Below, in pieces: positions 1 to 7,198 of a stretch of 15,809 nt of DNA. Source of the DNA: Thiomonas sp. GTDB lineage: Bacteria; Pseudomonadota; Gammaproteobacteria; Burkholderiales; Burkholderiaceae_C. The notes under the pieces were generated by a model. That model ran no database searches. It was not told the origin of the DNA and was given only the letters and a program-made list of their open reading frames with translations. Position 1 is the first letter of the stretch. The number at the start of each line of letters is the position of its first letter. The translations under genes were made by a program, and so were the position numbers. The stretch is taken from assembly GCA_027451915.1 (NCBI GenBank), contig DAIDHU010000314.1:1-15809 (forward strand), given 5' to 3'.

Positions 1-3000
1 ACCCAGGTCATCGATCGCCAGCTTCACCCCCAGCTCGGCCAGGGCTGCGATGGCGCGCGACTGGGCCGATCGGTCGATCTCCTGGGTCTCCAGCAGTTCC
101 AGGGTCAGGCGCGCCGGGTCGACCCCGCTGGCATGCAGGGCTTGCGCCACCCACTCGGCGCACTGCGGATGCACCAGCGTGTTCGGCGCCAGGTTGACCG
201 AGACCTCCAGTTCCAGGCCCTGGGAGTCCCAACGGCGCAGCCACCCCAGTGATTGCTCCAGCACCATGCGCAGCAGGCGGTCGAGTTCGGCGTCTCCCAG
301 CAGGGGCAGGAACACGCCCGGCATCACCAGCGATGCGTCGGCAGCGCGCAGCCGGGCCAGCGCCTCCACGCGCCGCACGCTGCCATCGAGCAGGTTCACC
401 ACCGGCTGCATATGCAGCTCCAGGCCTCCCCGGAACAGCGCGGCCCGGTGCGCCTGGGCCACCTCCCGCGACGGCGGCGCCACGGGCTGGGGCACGCGCA
501 GGGTGCGCCACGCCTGGGCCGCCTGCTGCTGCAGCAGCCTGGCGAAATGGCGCATGCGACGCGCCTGGAACTGCTCGGGCCCGGCGCCGAACAAGACCAG
601 CACGAAGGCCGCCCCCTCCTGTTGCGCGGGCACCGGGATGGCCATCACGCTGCGCACCCCATGCGCCTGCATGCGAGCCTGCCACAGGCCCAGGCGGGCG
701 TCGCGCCCGTACTCGCCGGTGCTTTGGATGCGCCCGCTTCGCCACGCGCTGCCGACCAGGCCGCGTCCGGCCGGACTGTCGTCGTCCTGGCGAACCTGGT
801 AGCTGCCTTCGCGCAGGTCCGTGCCGATGGCCTGCGCGCAGGGGCCCGCGCCGGCCTCCACCTGGAAACAGCCCTGCGAATCCGGGCGCATGAGCACGCA
901 GGCCAGCATGCCGTCGAGCTCGCCCACGGGGCGCAGCAGCGCCTCCAGCGCGTCGCGCCAGGGCGTGCCTGCCGCGGGGGCCGGCTGGTCGAACACCGCG
1001 AAATAGCGCGCCACGACCTGGTCGTGCGCGAGCATCTGCGCCTGCAGGTCCTCGCGCAGCCTGGCCTCGGCGATCTGCGCCAGCTCGTGGCGCGTGCGCG
1101 CCATCGCGGCCGAGGCGCGCATGCGTTCCGCCAGATCCTGTTGCACCAGGGCGGCGCCGCGCACCAGCATCGAAGGTTCCAGGCCCATGAGCGCGAGCGC
1201 ACGACCGCGCTGACCGGCATGATGCTGGACCTCCTCGCGCGTGCGCTGGGCGCCGAGCAGCCATTGCGCATGCAGGGCCTGCTCCCTCGCCAGCTCACGC
1301 AGCCTGTCGGCGCCCAGACTGCCCTCGGGTTGCGCCCATTCCGCGAGCAAGCGCTGCTCGCAGGCCTGCGGCTCCAGCAGGGCCCGCACCGCGGCCGTGC
1401 CCAGCCATTCGCTCGCGAGCTGGCCGAAAGGGTCGAAATTCGCCGCCGCGTCGCTGCCGGCGCCACCGGTGCCCAGTTGCCACCAGCGCGCGCGCTGCAG
1501 CTTGTGGGCCTTGAGCTCGTACAGCGCGGCGTCGGCCTGGCGCAGCACGGCCTCGCCCCCGCCGGCCTGCGCGGGCACCAGCGCCAGGCCCAGGCTCATG
1601 CCCACCCGCACGCGCTGGCCCTGCGGAAGCTGGAATTCGCGCTCCACGGCATCGTGCAGGCGCGCCAGCACGGCATCGAGCTGCGACTCCAGCTCCTGTT
1701 CGTCCAGATCCTCCAGCACCAGCACGAATTCATCGCCCCCGAAGCGAGCCAGGAAATCCGAGCCACGCAGCGTGTCGCGCAGGCGCCGCCCGAATTCGCG
1801 CAGCAAGGCGTCGCCCGCGCCGTGGCCGTGCGCGTCGTTGACCGGCTTGAAATCGTCCAGGTCCAGCATGCCCACCACCACCCGGCTGCCGGGCCGGCGC
1901 GCGCGTTGCAGCACCCGCGGCAGGTATTGCTCCAGCGCGCGTCGGTTGGGCAGGCCCGTGAGCGTGTCGTGACGGGCCTGAAAGGCGATGGTGTCGCGGG
2001 CCTCGTGCAGCGCGGTCACGTCGATGACGCTCCACAACACGCCGGGCTCGCCCTCGGGCAGCTCGATGGGCACGCCGCTGATCTCGCACACCCTCGACGA
2101 ACCGTCATGCCGGCGAAAGCGCTGCTCCAGCCGGCCGCGCAGCTGGCCCTGGCGCGCCTGCTGGGCGATTGCCTCGAAACGCGCGCTCTGCGGGCCGGCC
2201 CCGAACAACTCCTCCGCCGCCCGGCCCAGCAAATCCTCGCGGGCGTACCCGAGCATTTCGCACAGCGCCGGGTTGAGATCCCCGATGCGCCCGCTCGCGT
2301 CCAGCGTGAACATGCCCGCCGCATTCTTTTCCATCAGCCGGCGCTGGTAGGCCAGCGCCCGCTCCAGGCGCCGATGCAATTGCACCCGCTCGCTGATGTC
2401 GAGCAGGGTCCACACAACGGTCCGCGGACCCTGCTGCTCCACCACCCCGCCGGACACGTCGCAGGGCAGCTCGCTGCCGTCGCGCCGACGCAGCCGCAGG
2501 TTGCGCCCGTGCAGCGGCCGCTCCAGCAACTCGGCGTGGAATTGCTGCCAGCGCAGGAACTCGGGTTCATCCGCCACGAGATCGCGCGGGTCCAGGCTCA
2601 GCACCTGGTGCGCCCGGTCGTAGCCCAGCATGTGCACCAGGCGCTGGTTCACGCGCACCAGTCGCCCGTCGCGCAGGCCCACGATTCCGGCCTGGGAATG
2701 GTCCAGCAGGACGTCGCGCAAGGCCGAGGACTCGCGCTCGCGCTGGGCCAGGTCGATGCGGTCCAGGCCGCTGGACAGGCTTTCCGACAATTCCTCCAGC
2801 AATTCCCGCAGGTCCTGGTCGTAGACCGCGGTCTGCGCGTCGATGATGGTCATGATGGCCCAGGTCTCGCGACCGCGCCGGATGGGCAGGGTCGCCGCCG
2901 CGCGAAAACCATAGCGTTCGGCCATCTCCCGCCAGGGGCCGAGCTCGGGGGAGCCGAGGAAATCGTCGCTGACCAGCGCCCGGCCTTCGCGCCAGACCAC

Positions 3001-3792
3001 GCCCGCGAAACCGCCCCCGTGGGGATCGTCGGCACGGCTGGAGATCACGATATGCCTCAGATATTCGGTCTGGCCGGCGCTGGCCAGGAACACGAAGCGA
3101 CCGTCCGCCGCGGGGCGGGCCACGTACATGAGCCTGGCCCCCGCGTAGCGCACGCCCAGGGCGCAGGCCTGGCGCAGCAGTTGCAGGTCGTCGTCGGCAT
3201 CGGCCACGGCCTGGCTGACCTCGGCCAGAAGCGCGCGGAAATCCGCCAGGCGGCGCAGGCGCTGCTGGGCGCGAACCAGGCGCGCCGCCGCCTGCCGGGC
3301 TTCGATCACCCGCACCGCCTGCCGCCCCAGCCGAGCCAGGCCTTCTCGCTGCGCCGCTTCCAGCCGGCGCGGCTGGCGATCGAGCACGCACAGGGTCCCC
3401 AGCGCGTGGCCCTCCCCCGTGCGCAGCGGCACGCCGGCGTAAAAGCGCAGATGCGGCGCCCCGCGCACCAGCGCCTGCCCGGAGAAGCGCGGATCCCGCC
3501 GGGCGTCCTCGACTTCCAGCATGCCCTCGCCGAGGATCGCCTGGGCGCAGAACCAGCCCTCGCGCGGGGTCTCGCGCACATCCAGGCCGAGGCGGCTCTT
3601 GAACCACACGCGGGCGGACTCCACCAGGCTCACCAGGGCGATCGGCGCCCCCGCGACCTGCGCCGCCAAGGCGCCGAGGTCGTCGAAGACCTGCTCGACG
3701 CCGGGGTCCAGCAGGTTCAGCTCGCGCAAGGCCTGGAGGCGCCGCGCCTCGTCGTCGGGCAATGCTTCGGAGGGGACGGCGGGACAGGACAT
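1..3792 (-). CDS. GAF-GAF-PAS-PAS-GGDEF-GAF-EAL c-di-GMP signalling protein (C-terminus beyond window)
   Basis: Open on the minus strand for 1264 codons to the left edge, where it is cut inside the EAL domain. Approximate domains: GAF 27-165, GAF 185-330, PAS 354-465, PAS 488-595, GGDEF 611-755, helical linker 755-935 that I do not recognise, GAF 935-1075, EAL from about 1115. The cyclase motif GGDEF is intact at 685-689, with an RxxD inhibitory site (RGSD, 676-679) five residues before it. The EAL signature is at 1143-1145, LELLE at 1231-1235, and the last visible residues are IDDLG, where IDDFG is usual. No signal peptide or membrane segment is seen, so it is probably cytosolic. An in-frame TGA about 30 nt upstream, with no other ATG, GTG or TTG between, fixes the start at ATG 3792; the ribosome site is weak. 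Either or both activities are possible, with sensing by GAF/PAS. The ligand is unknown. Confidence 0.93.
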   Translation of the reverse strand, partial: MSCPAVPSEALPDDEARRLQALRELNLLDPGVEQVFDDLGALAAQVAGAPIALVSLVESARVWFKSRLGLDVRETPREGWFCAQAILGEGMLEVEDARRDPRFSGQALVRGAPHLRFYAGVPLRTGEGHALGTLCVLDRQPRRLEAAQREGLARLGRQAVRVIEARQAAARLVRAQQRLRRLADFRALLAEVSQAVADADDDLQLLRQACALGVRYAGARLMYVARPAADGRFVFLASAGQTEYLRHIVISSRADDPHGGGFAGVVWREGRALVSDDFLGSPELGPWREMAERYGFRAAATLPIRRGRETWAIMTIIDAQTAVYDQDLRELLEELSESLSSGLDRIDLAQRERESSALRDVLLDHSQAGIVGLRDGRLVRVNQRLVHMLGYDRAHQVLSLDPRDLVADEPEFLRWQQFHAELLERPLHGRNLRLRRRDGSELPCDVSGGVVEQQGPRTVVWTLLDISERVQLHRRLERALAYQRRLMEKNAAGMFTLDASGRIGDLNPALCEMLGYAREDLLGRAAEELFGAGPQSARFEAIAQQARQGQLRGRLEQRFRRHDGSSRVCEISGVPIELPEGEPGVLWSVIDVTALHEARDTIAFQARHDTLTGLPNRRALEQYLPRVLQRARRPGSRVVVGMLDLDDFKPVNDAHGHGAGDALLREFGRRLRDTLRGSDFLARFGGDEFVLVLEDLDEQELESQLDAVLARLHDAVEREFQLPQGQRVRVGMSLGLALVPAQAGGGEAVLRQADAALYELKAHKLQRARWWQLGTGGAGSDAAANFDPFGQLASEWLGTAAVRALLEPQACEQRLLAEWAQPEGSLGADRLRELAREQALHAQWLLGAQRTREEVQHHAGQRGRALALMGLEPSMLVRGAALVQQDLAERMRASAAMARTRHELAQIAEARLREDLQAQMLAHDQVVARYFAVFDQPAPAAGTPWRDALEALLRPVGELDGMLACVLMRPDSQGCFQVEAGAGPCAQAIGTDLREGSYQVRQDDDSPAGRGLVGSAWRSGRIQSTGEYGRDARLGLWQARMQAHGVRSVMAIPVPAQQEGAAFVLVLFGAGPEQFQARRMRHFARLLQQQAAQAWRTLRVPQPVAPPSREVAQAHRAALFRGGLELHMQPVVNLLDGSVRRVEALARLRAADASLVMPGVFLPLLGDAELDRLLRMVLEQSLGWLRRWDSQGLELEVSVNLAPNTLVHPQCAEWVAQALHASGVDPARLTLELLETQEIDRSAQSRAIAALAELGVKLAIDDLG

Positions 3793-3841
3793 GGCGGCGA
3801 CTTCGAGGAGGCCGAATCATTCTCGCACGCAGGCCCCGCGT

Positions 3842-3870
3842 GGCGCCGGCGAGGCGCCGGCTAGGCGCCG
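3842..3870. repeat. Three 11-bp direct repeats with GGCGCC core
   Basis: The sequence shows GGCGCCGGC+GA, GGCGCCGGC+TA and GGCGCCG in tandem with an exact 11-bp period, about one helical turn. Each unit holds the palindrome GGCGCC. The array lies 50-78 bp upstream of the start of the large minus-strand GGDEF/EAL gene, where an operator or 5' leader structure could sit. A regulatory role is inference; such runs can arise by chance in very GC-rich DNA. Confidence 0.4.
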
Positions 3871-3923
3871 ATCCCACCGGGACACCTCGGGTAGACCCTA
3901 GCAATAAATGCGACACATTCCCT

Positions 3924-3955
3924 GCGTACCTTGCGGGCATTTTTCGCAGGTACGC
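3924..3955. promoter_or_regulatory. Hairpin/inverted repeat in divergent intergenic region
   Basis: GCGTACCTTGCG (3924-3935) pairs with CGCAGGTACGC (3945-3955) apart from one bulged T, around the loop GGCATTTTT. It lies between the minus-strand signalling gene (start 3792) and the plus-strand gene at 4041, so it could be an operator for either direction or part of the 4041 leader. I see no confident promoter hexamers nearby, and no PhoP-box-like repeat for the downstream pagP. Confidence 0.4.
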
Positions 3956-4040
3956 TCTCGTCCTGCGGCGCATCCACCCTGCGCCCCGGGGTGATCCTCA
4001 GAAACCCCGGGCAGCAACATCCGCAATGGAGGACTCCGCG

Positions 4041-4379
4041 ATGAACCAACATCCCTACGCAACACAAAGTTACACCGACCTCCTGGGTGAACTCGAGCAT
4101 GCGAGGCGGGTGCTGGCCCAGGCGCGCATCGGCAGCCTGGCTCCCGCCGCCGCGGCCCAACGCGCCATCGAAGGCATCGACGCCGTCGAGGCATCCTGGA
4201 GCGCCTTCGGGAGGCAGCATCTGCGCGCCGCCCGCTGTGCACTGAACCTCTTGCGCCAAGGCGCATTGCCCCACACACCCGAATGCATCGACGCCGTCCG
4301 AGAACTCTCCGCGCTGCTTCAGGCGCACCGTGGCGCGGACCACGCGCCTTCGTGCAACCGGCACTACGCCTGGCAGTGA
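4041..4379 (+). CDS. Hypothetical 112-residue protein, coupled to pagP
   Basis: I do not recognise this protein. The start ATG 4041 follows a good ribosome site GGAGG (4028-4032) at 8 nt; an in-frame ATG at 4026 would have no such site. The product looks soluble and mostly helical: it is rich in Ala, Arg and Leu, has no signal peptide or membrane segment, and has Cys at about positions 62, 78 and 106. Its TGA overlaps the probable GTG start of pagP (GTGA at 4376-4379), so the two are likely co-transcribed and translationally coupled. That suggests a role tied to lipid A palmitoylation or its control, but this is inference. It could also be little more than a leader ORF that sets PagP translation. 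Confidence 0.72.
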   Translation: MNQHPYATQSYTDLLGELEHARRVLAQARIGSLAPAAAAQRAIEGIDAVEASWSAFGRQHLRAARCALNLLRQGALPHTPECIDAVRELSALLQAHRGADHAPSCNRHYAWQ

Positions 4380-4972
4380 CGGCCCCCCAGCACGCCCCCC
4401 TCCTGCGCAAGGCCCTGGGCGCCTGCGGCCTGGTGGCGGCCTTCGCCGCCCCCAGCTGCCACGCCGGGGTCCTGGCGGACGGAGAAGGCTGGATCTCCCA
4501 GGCAAGCTCCCACCTGCAGAGGGTCTACGACCAGGGGCAGACCCGGGTGTTCCTCACCGGCTATGCCTGGCACGACCCCCATACCTACACCGCGGCCAAG
4601 CGCGCGCAACTCAACAGCGATGCCTGGGGTTTCGGGGCCGCCAGGCGCCTGGCCGACGCGGACGGAAACGAGGAATTGGTGTACGCGATGGTGTTCTCCG
4701 ACTCGCATCGCAAAGCCGAGCCGGTGGTGGGTTACGCGAAACAGTGGATCTGGCGCCCCGAGGGCGGCCCGATCAGCCTGGGCGCCGGATACACGGCGGG
4801 CGTGACATCGCGCGCGGATATTCTGAACAATATCCCATTCCCCATCGCTCTGCCCTTGCTTTCCTTGGGTATTGGCCGGGTACGCCTGTACGGAACTTAT
4901 CTCCCCAAGGTGAATAACAAGCTGAACAACGGCAACGTCGCCTTTTTCTTTGCCAGCGTCCGCTTCGGCTGA
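4376..4972 (+). CDS. pagP: Lipid A palmitoyltransferase PagP, outer membrane
   Basis: PagP moves a palmitoyl chain from a phospholipid to lipid A (or related lipids) in the outer membrane, which lowers permeability to cationic peptides. With the GTG start at 4376 the protein has 198 residues. A signal peptide ends about residue 30 (PSCHA before GVLADG). The mature part is an 8-strand barrel about as long as the E. coli enzyme. The catalytic set is present: His66 in AWHD and Asp109-Ser110 in FSDS. The His-to-Asp spacing of 43 matches E. coli His33/Asp76-Ser77. Other family landmarks are WGFG, LVYAMVFSDS, IWRP, GAGYTAGVTSR, IPFPIALPL and NNGNVAFFF. The frame stays open upstream to ATG 4283, but that start would put an Arg-rich extension before the signal peptide. 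GTG 4376 overlaps the previous stop as GTGA and gives a normal leader. No strong ribosome site precedes it, consistent with coupling. Confidence 0.94.
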   Translation: MTAPQHAPLLRKALGACGLVAAFAAPSCHAGVLADGEGWISQASSHLQRVYDQGQTRVFLTGYAWHDPHTYTAAKRAQLNSDAWGFGAARRLADADGNEELVYAMVFSDSHRKAEPVVGYAKQWIWRPEGGPISLGAGYTAGVTSRADILNNIPFPIALPLLSLGIGRVRLYGTYLPKVNNKLNNGNVAFFFASVRFG

Positions 4973-5182
4973 ACGGCTAGACTGGAACGAATCGCACCAG
5001 GAACTCGCCCATTTCCGGCGAGACCAGGCGGCAGCCCTGCCAAACTCCTTCCGAGCGTGCAAAGTTTCACGCATCGGATCGGCCCGCGCACCTACACTTC
5101 GCCGATCGCCCCCAACGGGGCCTCGGGGAAACGCCATGCGCGAGCCTGACCGACGGAGATTCCCGCGCGGGGACCGCCGTCC

Positions 5183-6349
5183 ATGAACCTGAATCTGACG
5201 GCAGGCAAGCCCAGGGCTTCTGCGGCCATCGCCGACGACGTCGCGGCCGACCTGGTGCGGCTGCTGCTGCGCGGGGTGCCGGTCAATTTCGCCGCCGGCA
5301 TCACCGCCGCCTCGATCACCGCGTGGATCCTGCGCGGAGTGGATCCGCCGCGCGCCCTGCTGGCGTGGCTGGCGGCCTACTGCGCGCTGTACCTGATCCG
5401 CATCGCGACCTGGCTGCGCGCGCGCTCTCCGGGCAATGTGCAGCGGGCCCCCCTGCTGTGGTTGCGCAGGACCCGGCTGAGCGTGCTCGCCGTGGGCCTG
5501 GCCTGGGCCATCCTGCCGGCCCTGCTGTTCCCGACCGACCCCATGCACGCCCTGGCTGTGGCGCTGATCGCCAGCGCCGTGTGCGGGGCCGGCATGGCGA
5601 TCTATTCGGCCGACTGGGTCTCGGCCCTGCTGTTCGTGATGCCCACGGTGGCCGCCGCGACCTGGCATCTGCTGCTGGTGGCCCGCTCCCTGCCGCCCGG
5701 GCTGGGCCTTCTGTACCTGCTGTACACGGCCTTCCTGCTGCATGCCACGCGCAGGACCCACGCCCAGTTCCAGCACATCGCCCTGCACCGCGCCCAGGCT
5801 TCGGCCCAGCTGTCGCGCGACCCCCTGACCGGCCTGGGCAACCGCCTGGAGCTGGACACACGCCTGCAGCAGGCCCTCGCGCGCGCCCGGCGCCAGGGTA
5901 CCGAGCTGGCCCTGGGCTACATCGACCTGGACGATTTCAAACCCGTGAACGACTCCCTCGGGCACGCCGCGGGCGACGCGCTGCTGCGCCAGCTGGCCGC
6001 GCGCTGGCGCGAGGAGCTGCGCGCCAACGAGCTCATCGCCAGGCTGGGAGGCGACGAATTCGTGCTCCTGGTCGAGGACATCGACCCCGGTCGCGCCGTG
6101 GCGCAGCTCGACGCGGTGGTGGAGCGCCTGCACCACGCGGTGCAAAGCGATTTCGAGCTCGCCGGATCCACGGCGGGGGTGGGCATGACCATCGGCGTGG
6201 CACGCTATCCGCTGGACGGCACCGAGGCGGACATGCTGCTGCGCCACGCCGATGCCGCCATGTACCACGGCAAGAAGCACAAGGGGCGGCATCGCAGCTG
6301 GTGGCCCGCGCGCGCGCAGCCCAGGCAGTCCCAGCCCCAGCCGGCCTGA
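5183..6349 (+). CDS. Membrane-anchored diguanylate cyclase (GGDEF)
   Basis: This 388-residue protein probably makes c-di-GMP from two GTP at the inner membrane. Residues 25-190 hold about five or six hydrophobic segments (for example 33-50, 58-78, 98-118, 122-142, 145-165 and 172-188). This membrane module resembles a MASE-type sensor, but I cannot assign the class. The GGDEF domain runs from about 210 to 365, with DPLTGLGNR at 213-221, DLDDFKPVND at 248-257 and an intact GGDEF at 289-293. The inhibitory site position reads RANE (280-283) where RxxD is typical, so product inhibition may be weakened. The tail is a short Pro/Gln/Arg-rich extension. Start ATG 5183 follows GGGGA (5169-5173). The gene is separated from pagP by 210 nt and so probably has its own promoter; I could not place one confidently. 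Confidence 0.93.
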   Translation: MNLNLTAGKPRASAAIADDVAADLVRLLLRGVPVNFAAGITAASITAWILRGVDPPRALLAWLAAYCALYLIRIATWLRARSPGNVQRAPLLWLRRTRLSVLAVGLAWAILPALLFPTDPMHALAVALIASAVCGAGMAIYSADWVSALLFVMPTVAAATWHLLLVARSLPPGLGLLYLLYTAFLLHATRRTHAQFQHIALHRAQASAQLSRDPLTGLGNRLELDTRLQQALARARRQGTELALGYIDLDDFKPVNDSLGHAAGDALLRQLAARWREELRANELIARLGGDEFVLLVEDIDPGRAVAQLDAVVERLHHAVQSDFELAGSTAGVGMTIGVARYPLDGTEADMLLRHADAAMYHGKKHKGRHRSWWPARAQPRQSQPQPA

Positions 6350-6385
6350 GGCGCCGCGCGCGCCGGCCCCCGCCCCGCGCTGGAT

Positions 6386-6414
6386 CCGTGAAAACCCGGC
6401 TCGGCTGGCATAAT
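6386..6414 (+). promoter_or_regulatory. Possible promoter of the small exported protein gene
   Basis: CATAAT (6409-6414) resembles a -10 hexamer in an otherwise very GC-rich gap. The hexamer 17 bp upstream (CCGTGA, 6386-6391) is a poor -35. The context GGCATAATGG is AT-richer than its surroundings. This is weak evidence from pattern alone. Confidence 0.3.
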
Positions 6415-6494
6415 GGCCTCCACGACAACGCATCGAAGACGCGCGCGCCCCCAGCCGTTGACCGGGCAGTACGCGTTCCATGGGGGATGTACCC

Positions 6495-6510
6495 GCGGGC
6501 CGCGGCCCGC
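6495..6510. promoter_or_regulatory. 16-bp perfect palindrome before the ribosome site
   Basis: GCGGGCCGCGGCCCGC is a perfect inverted repeat. It ends 8 nt before the ribosome site GGAGA (6518-6522) of the gene starting at 6531. It could be a repressor operator or an mRNA hairpin that limits access to the ribosome site. Function is inferred from position only. Confidence 0.4.
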
Positions 6511-6530
6511 TCCATGCGGAGAATCCATCG

Positions 6531-6818
6531 ATGTCCCAAGCTCCTCGCAAGTACCCTTCCCGGCTGCGACCCGGACTGCGCCTGGCCTGTGCCGCCGCCG
6601 CGGCCGCGAGCCTGTGCGCCAGCGCGCAGGCCATGAGCGTGTCCGAGTACGGACACACCCTGAAGGAGGATGCCTCCCACGCCGGGCATGCGATCGTGCA
6701 TGCGGGCTCGGAGGCCGGCCACGGCGTGTGGCATGCCGGCAAGACCGTGGGCAAGGACGTTGCCCACGGCGTGGTGCACGGCTACCACGCGACCAAGAAG
6801 GCGCTGAGCAGCAAGTAG
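6531..6818 (+). CDS. Small exported His/Ala/Gly-rich protein with 11-residue repeats
   Basis: I do not recognise a named family. The 95-residue product starts at ATG 6531, which follows GGAGA (6518-6522) at 8 nt. A clear signal peptide (Arg/Lys-rich start, then a long Ala/Leu core) ends in CASAQA at about residue 34. That leaves a mature peptide of about 61 residues in the periplasm or beyond. The mature part has an 11-residue period: units begin EDASHAG, HAGSEAG, HAGKTVG and HGVVHGY. Ten histidines recur, so metal or proton binding and an amphipathic helix with an 11-residue (LEA-like) stagger are plausible. It ends in KKALSSK. Two hairpins follow its stop, so it is probably transcribed alone. 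An in-frame upstream ATG at 6480 would run through the palindrome and lacks a better ribosome site. Confidence 0.75.
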   Translation: MSQAPRKYPSRLRPGLRLACAAAAAASLCASAQAMSVSEYGHTLKEDASHAGHAIVHAGSEAGHGVWHAGKTVGKDVAHGVVHGYHATKKALSSK

Positions 6819-6819
6819 C

Positions 6820-6844
6820 GCCGGGGCCGGCGTACGGCCCCGGC
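6820..6844 (+). terminator. GC-rich stem-loop directly after the HAG gene
   Basis: GCCGGGGCCG (6820-6829) and CGGCCCCGGC (6835-6844) form a perfect 10-bp stem around the 5-nt loop GCGTA, one base after the TAG stop. No T-tract follows, so it could be a 3' stabilising or attenuating hairpin instead of a classic intrinsic terminator. Confidence 0.55.
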
Positions 6845-6869
6845 CGCAGGCCACGCGCCGGGGCCCGAG

Positions 6870-6906
6870 ACCGGGGCAGGCCTTCGGGGTGCCTCGCTCC
6901 GGTTTT
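6870..6906 (+). terminator. UUCG-capped hairpin followed by T4
   Basis: CGGGGCA (6872-6878) pairs with TGCCTCG (6890-6896) with one G-T wobble. Inside it, CC-TTCG-GG (6881-6888) gives a stable UUCG tetraloop. CTCCGG and then TTTT (6903-6906) follow. An alternative outer pairing, ACCGG (6870-6874) with CCGGT (6899-6903), would put the T run directly after the stem. It is probably the real end of the HAG transcript. Confidence 0.5.
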
Positions 6907-7198
6907 GGACATGGCCCCCCGATATTGCCTCGCGGGAATCGAGCGAGCGCCCAGGCAGATTCAGCACCCAGCCAAAATATCCGGATTTATTCAAAAAAGA
7001 CCACATTCGATATAACCATTCGCCGATCATTGGTCATTCATGGAACGATTCATGAATACCGGTTTCTCGATAAACTGAAACTGCGAACAGGGACATTCCC
7101 GCGGCGCAACGCATTCGTCTGAATGCGAGGCGGATATTCGGGAATATTCGGTTTGCAAATTTCATTCATCCAGTGAACCCGAATCCAAGGAGCGGAAA
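6907..7198. other. AT-rich intergenic leader before the KGG gene
   Basis: No credible gene is seen in this stretch, which is part of the only gap over 300 bases in the window (6819-7198). From about 6970 to 7198 it is far richer in A+T than its flanks. It holds the 10-bp palindrome ATTCATGAAT (7048-7057), a hairpin CGCATTC-GTCT-GAATGCG (7110-7127), and a near-direct repeat GGATATTCG / GGAATATTCG (7132-7150). These suit a promoter and a structured 5' leader of a stress-regulated gene. The ribosome site AAGGAG (7187-7192) closes it. Confidence 0.55.
7011..7016 (+). promoter_or_regulatory. Candidate -10 of the KGG stress gene
   Basis: TATAAC in the context GATATAACC is close to a -10 consensus, with a poor -35 (TATTCA or TTATTC, 17-18 bp upstream). 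A weak -35 would fit a stationary-phase sigma factor, which is common for this gene family. If correct, the 5' untranslated leader is about 175 nt. Other AT-rich candidates (GATAAA near 7069) cannot be excluded. Confidence 0.3.

Noticed and set aside
253..3864. 1203-residue plus-strand open frame
   Set aside because: It is exactly antisense to the GAF/PAS/GGDEF/EAL gene, has low-complexity His/Gln/Ala/Arg composition and no family motifs; an artefact of GC-rich codon usage.
3793..4040. PhoP box upstream of pagP
   Set aside because: No GTTTA-like direct repeat is visible, so PhoPQ control cannot be claimed.
5183..6349. Riboswitch for c-di-GMP upstream of the cyclase
   Set aside because: The leader 4973-5182 shows no recognisable GEMM-type conserved loops.
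4364..6754. 796-residue minus-strand open frame
   Set aside because: Spans antisense of PagP, the diguanylate cyclase and the HAG gene, each of which has clear motifs; His/Gln/Gly-rich shadow.
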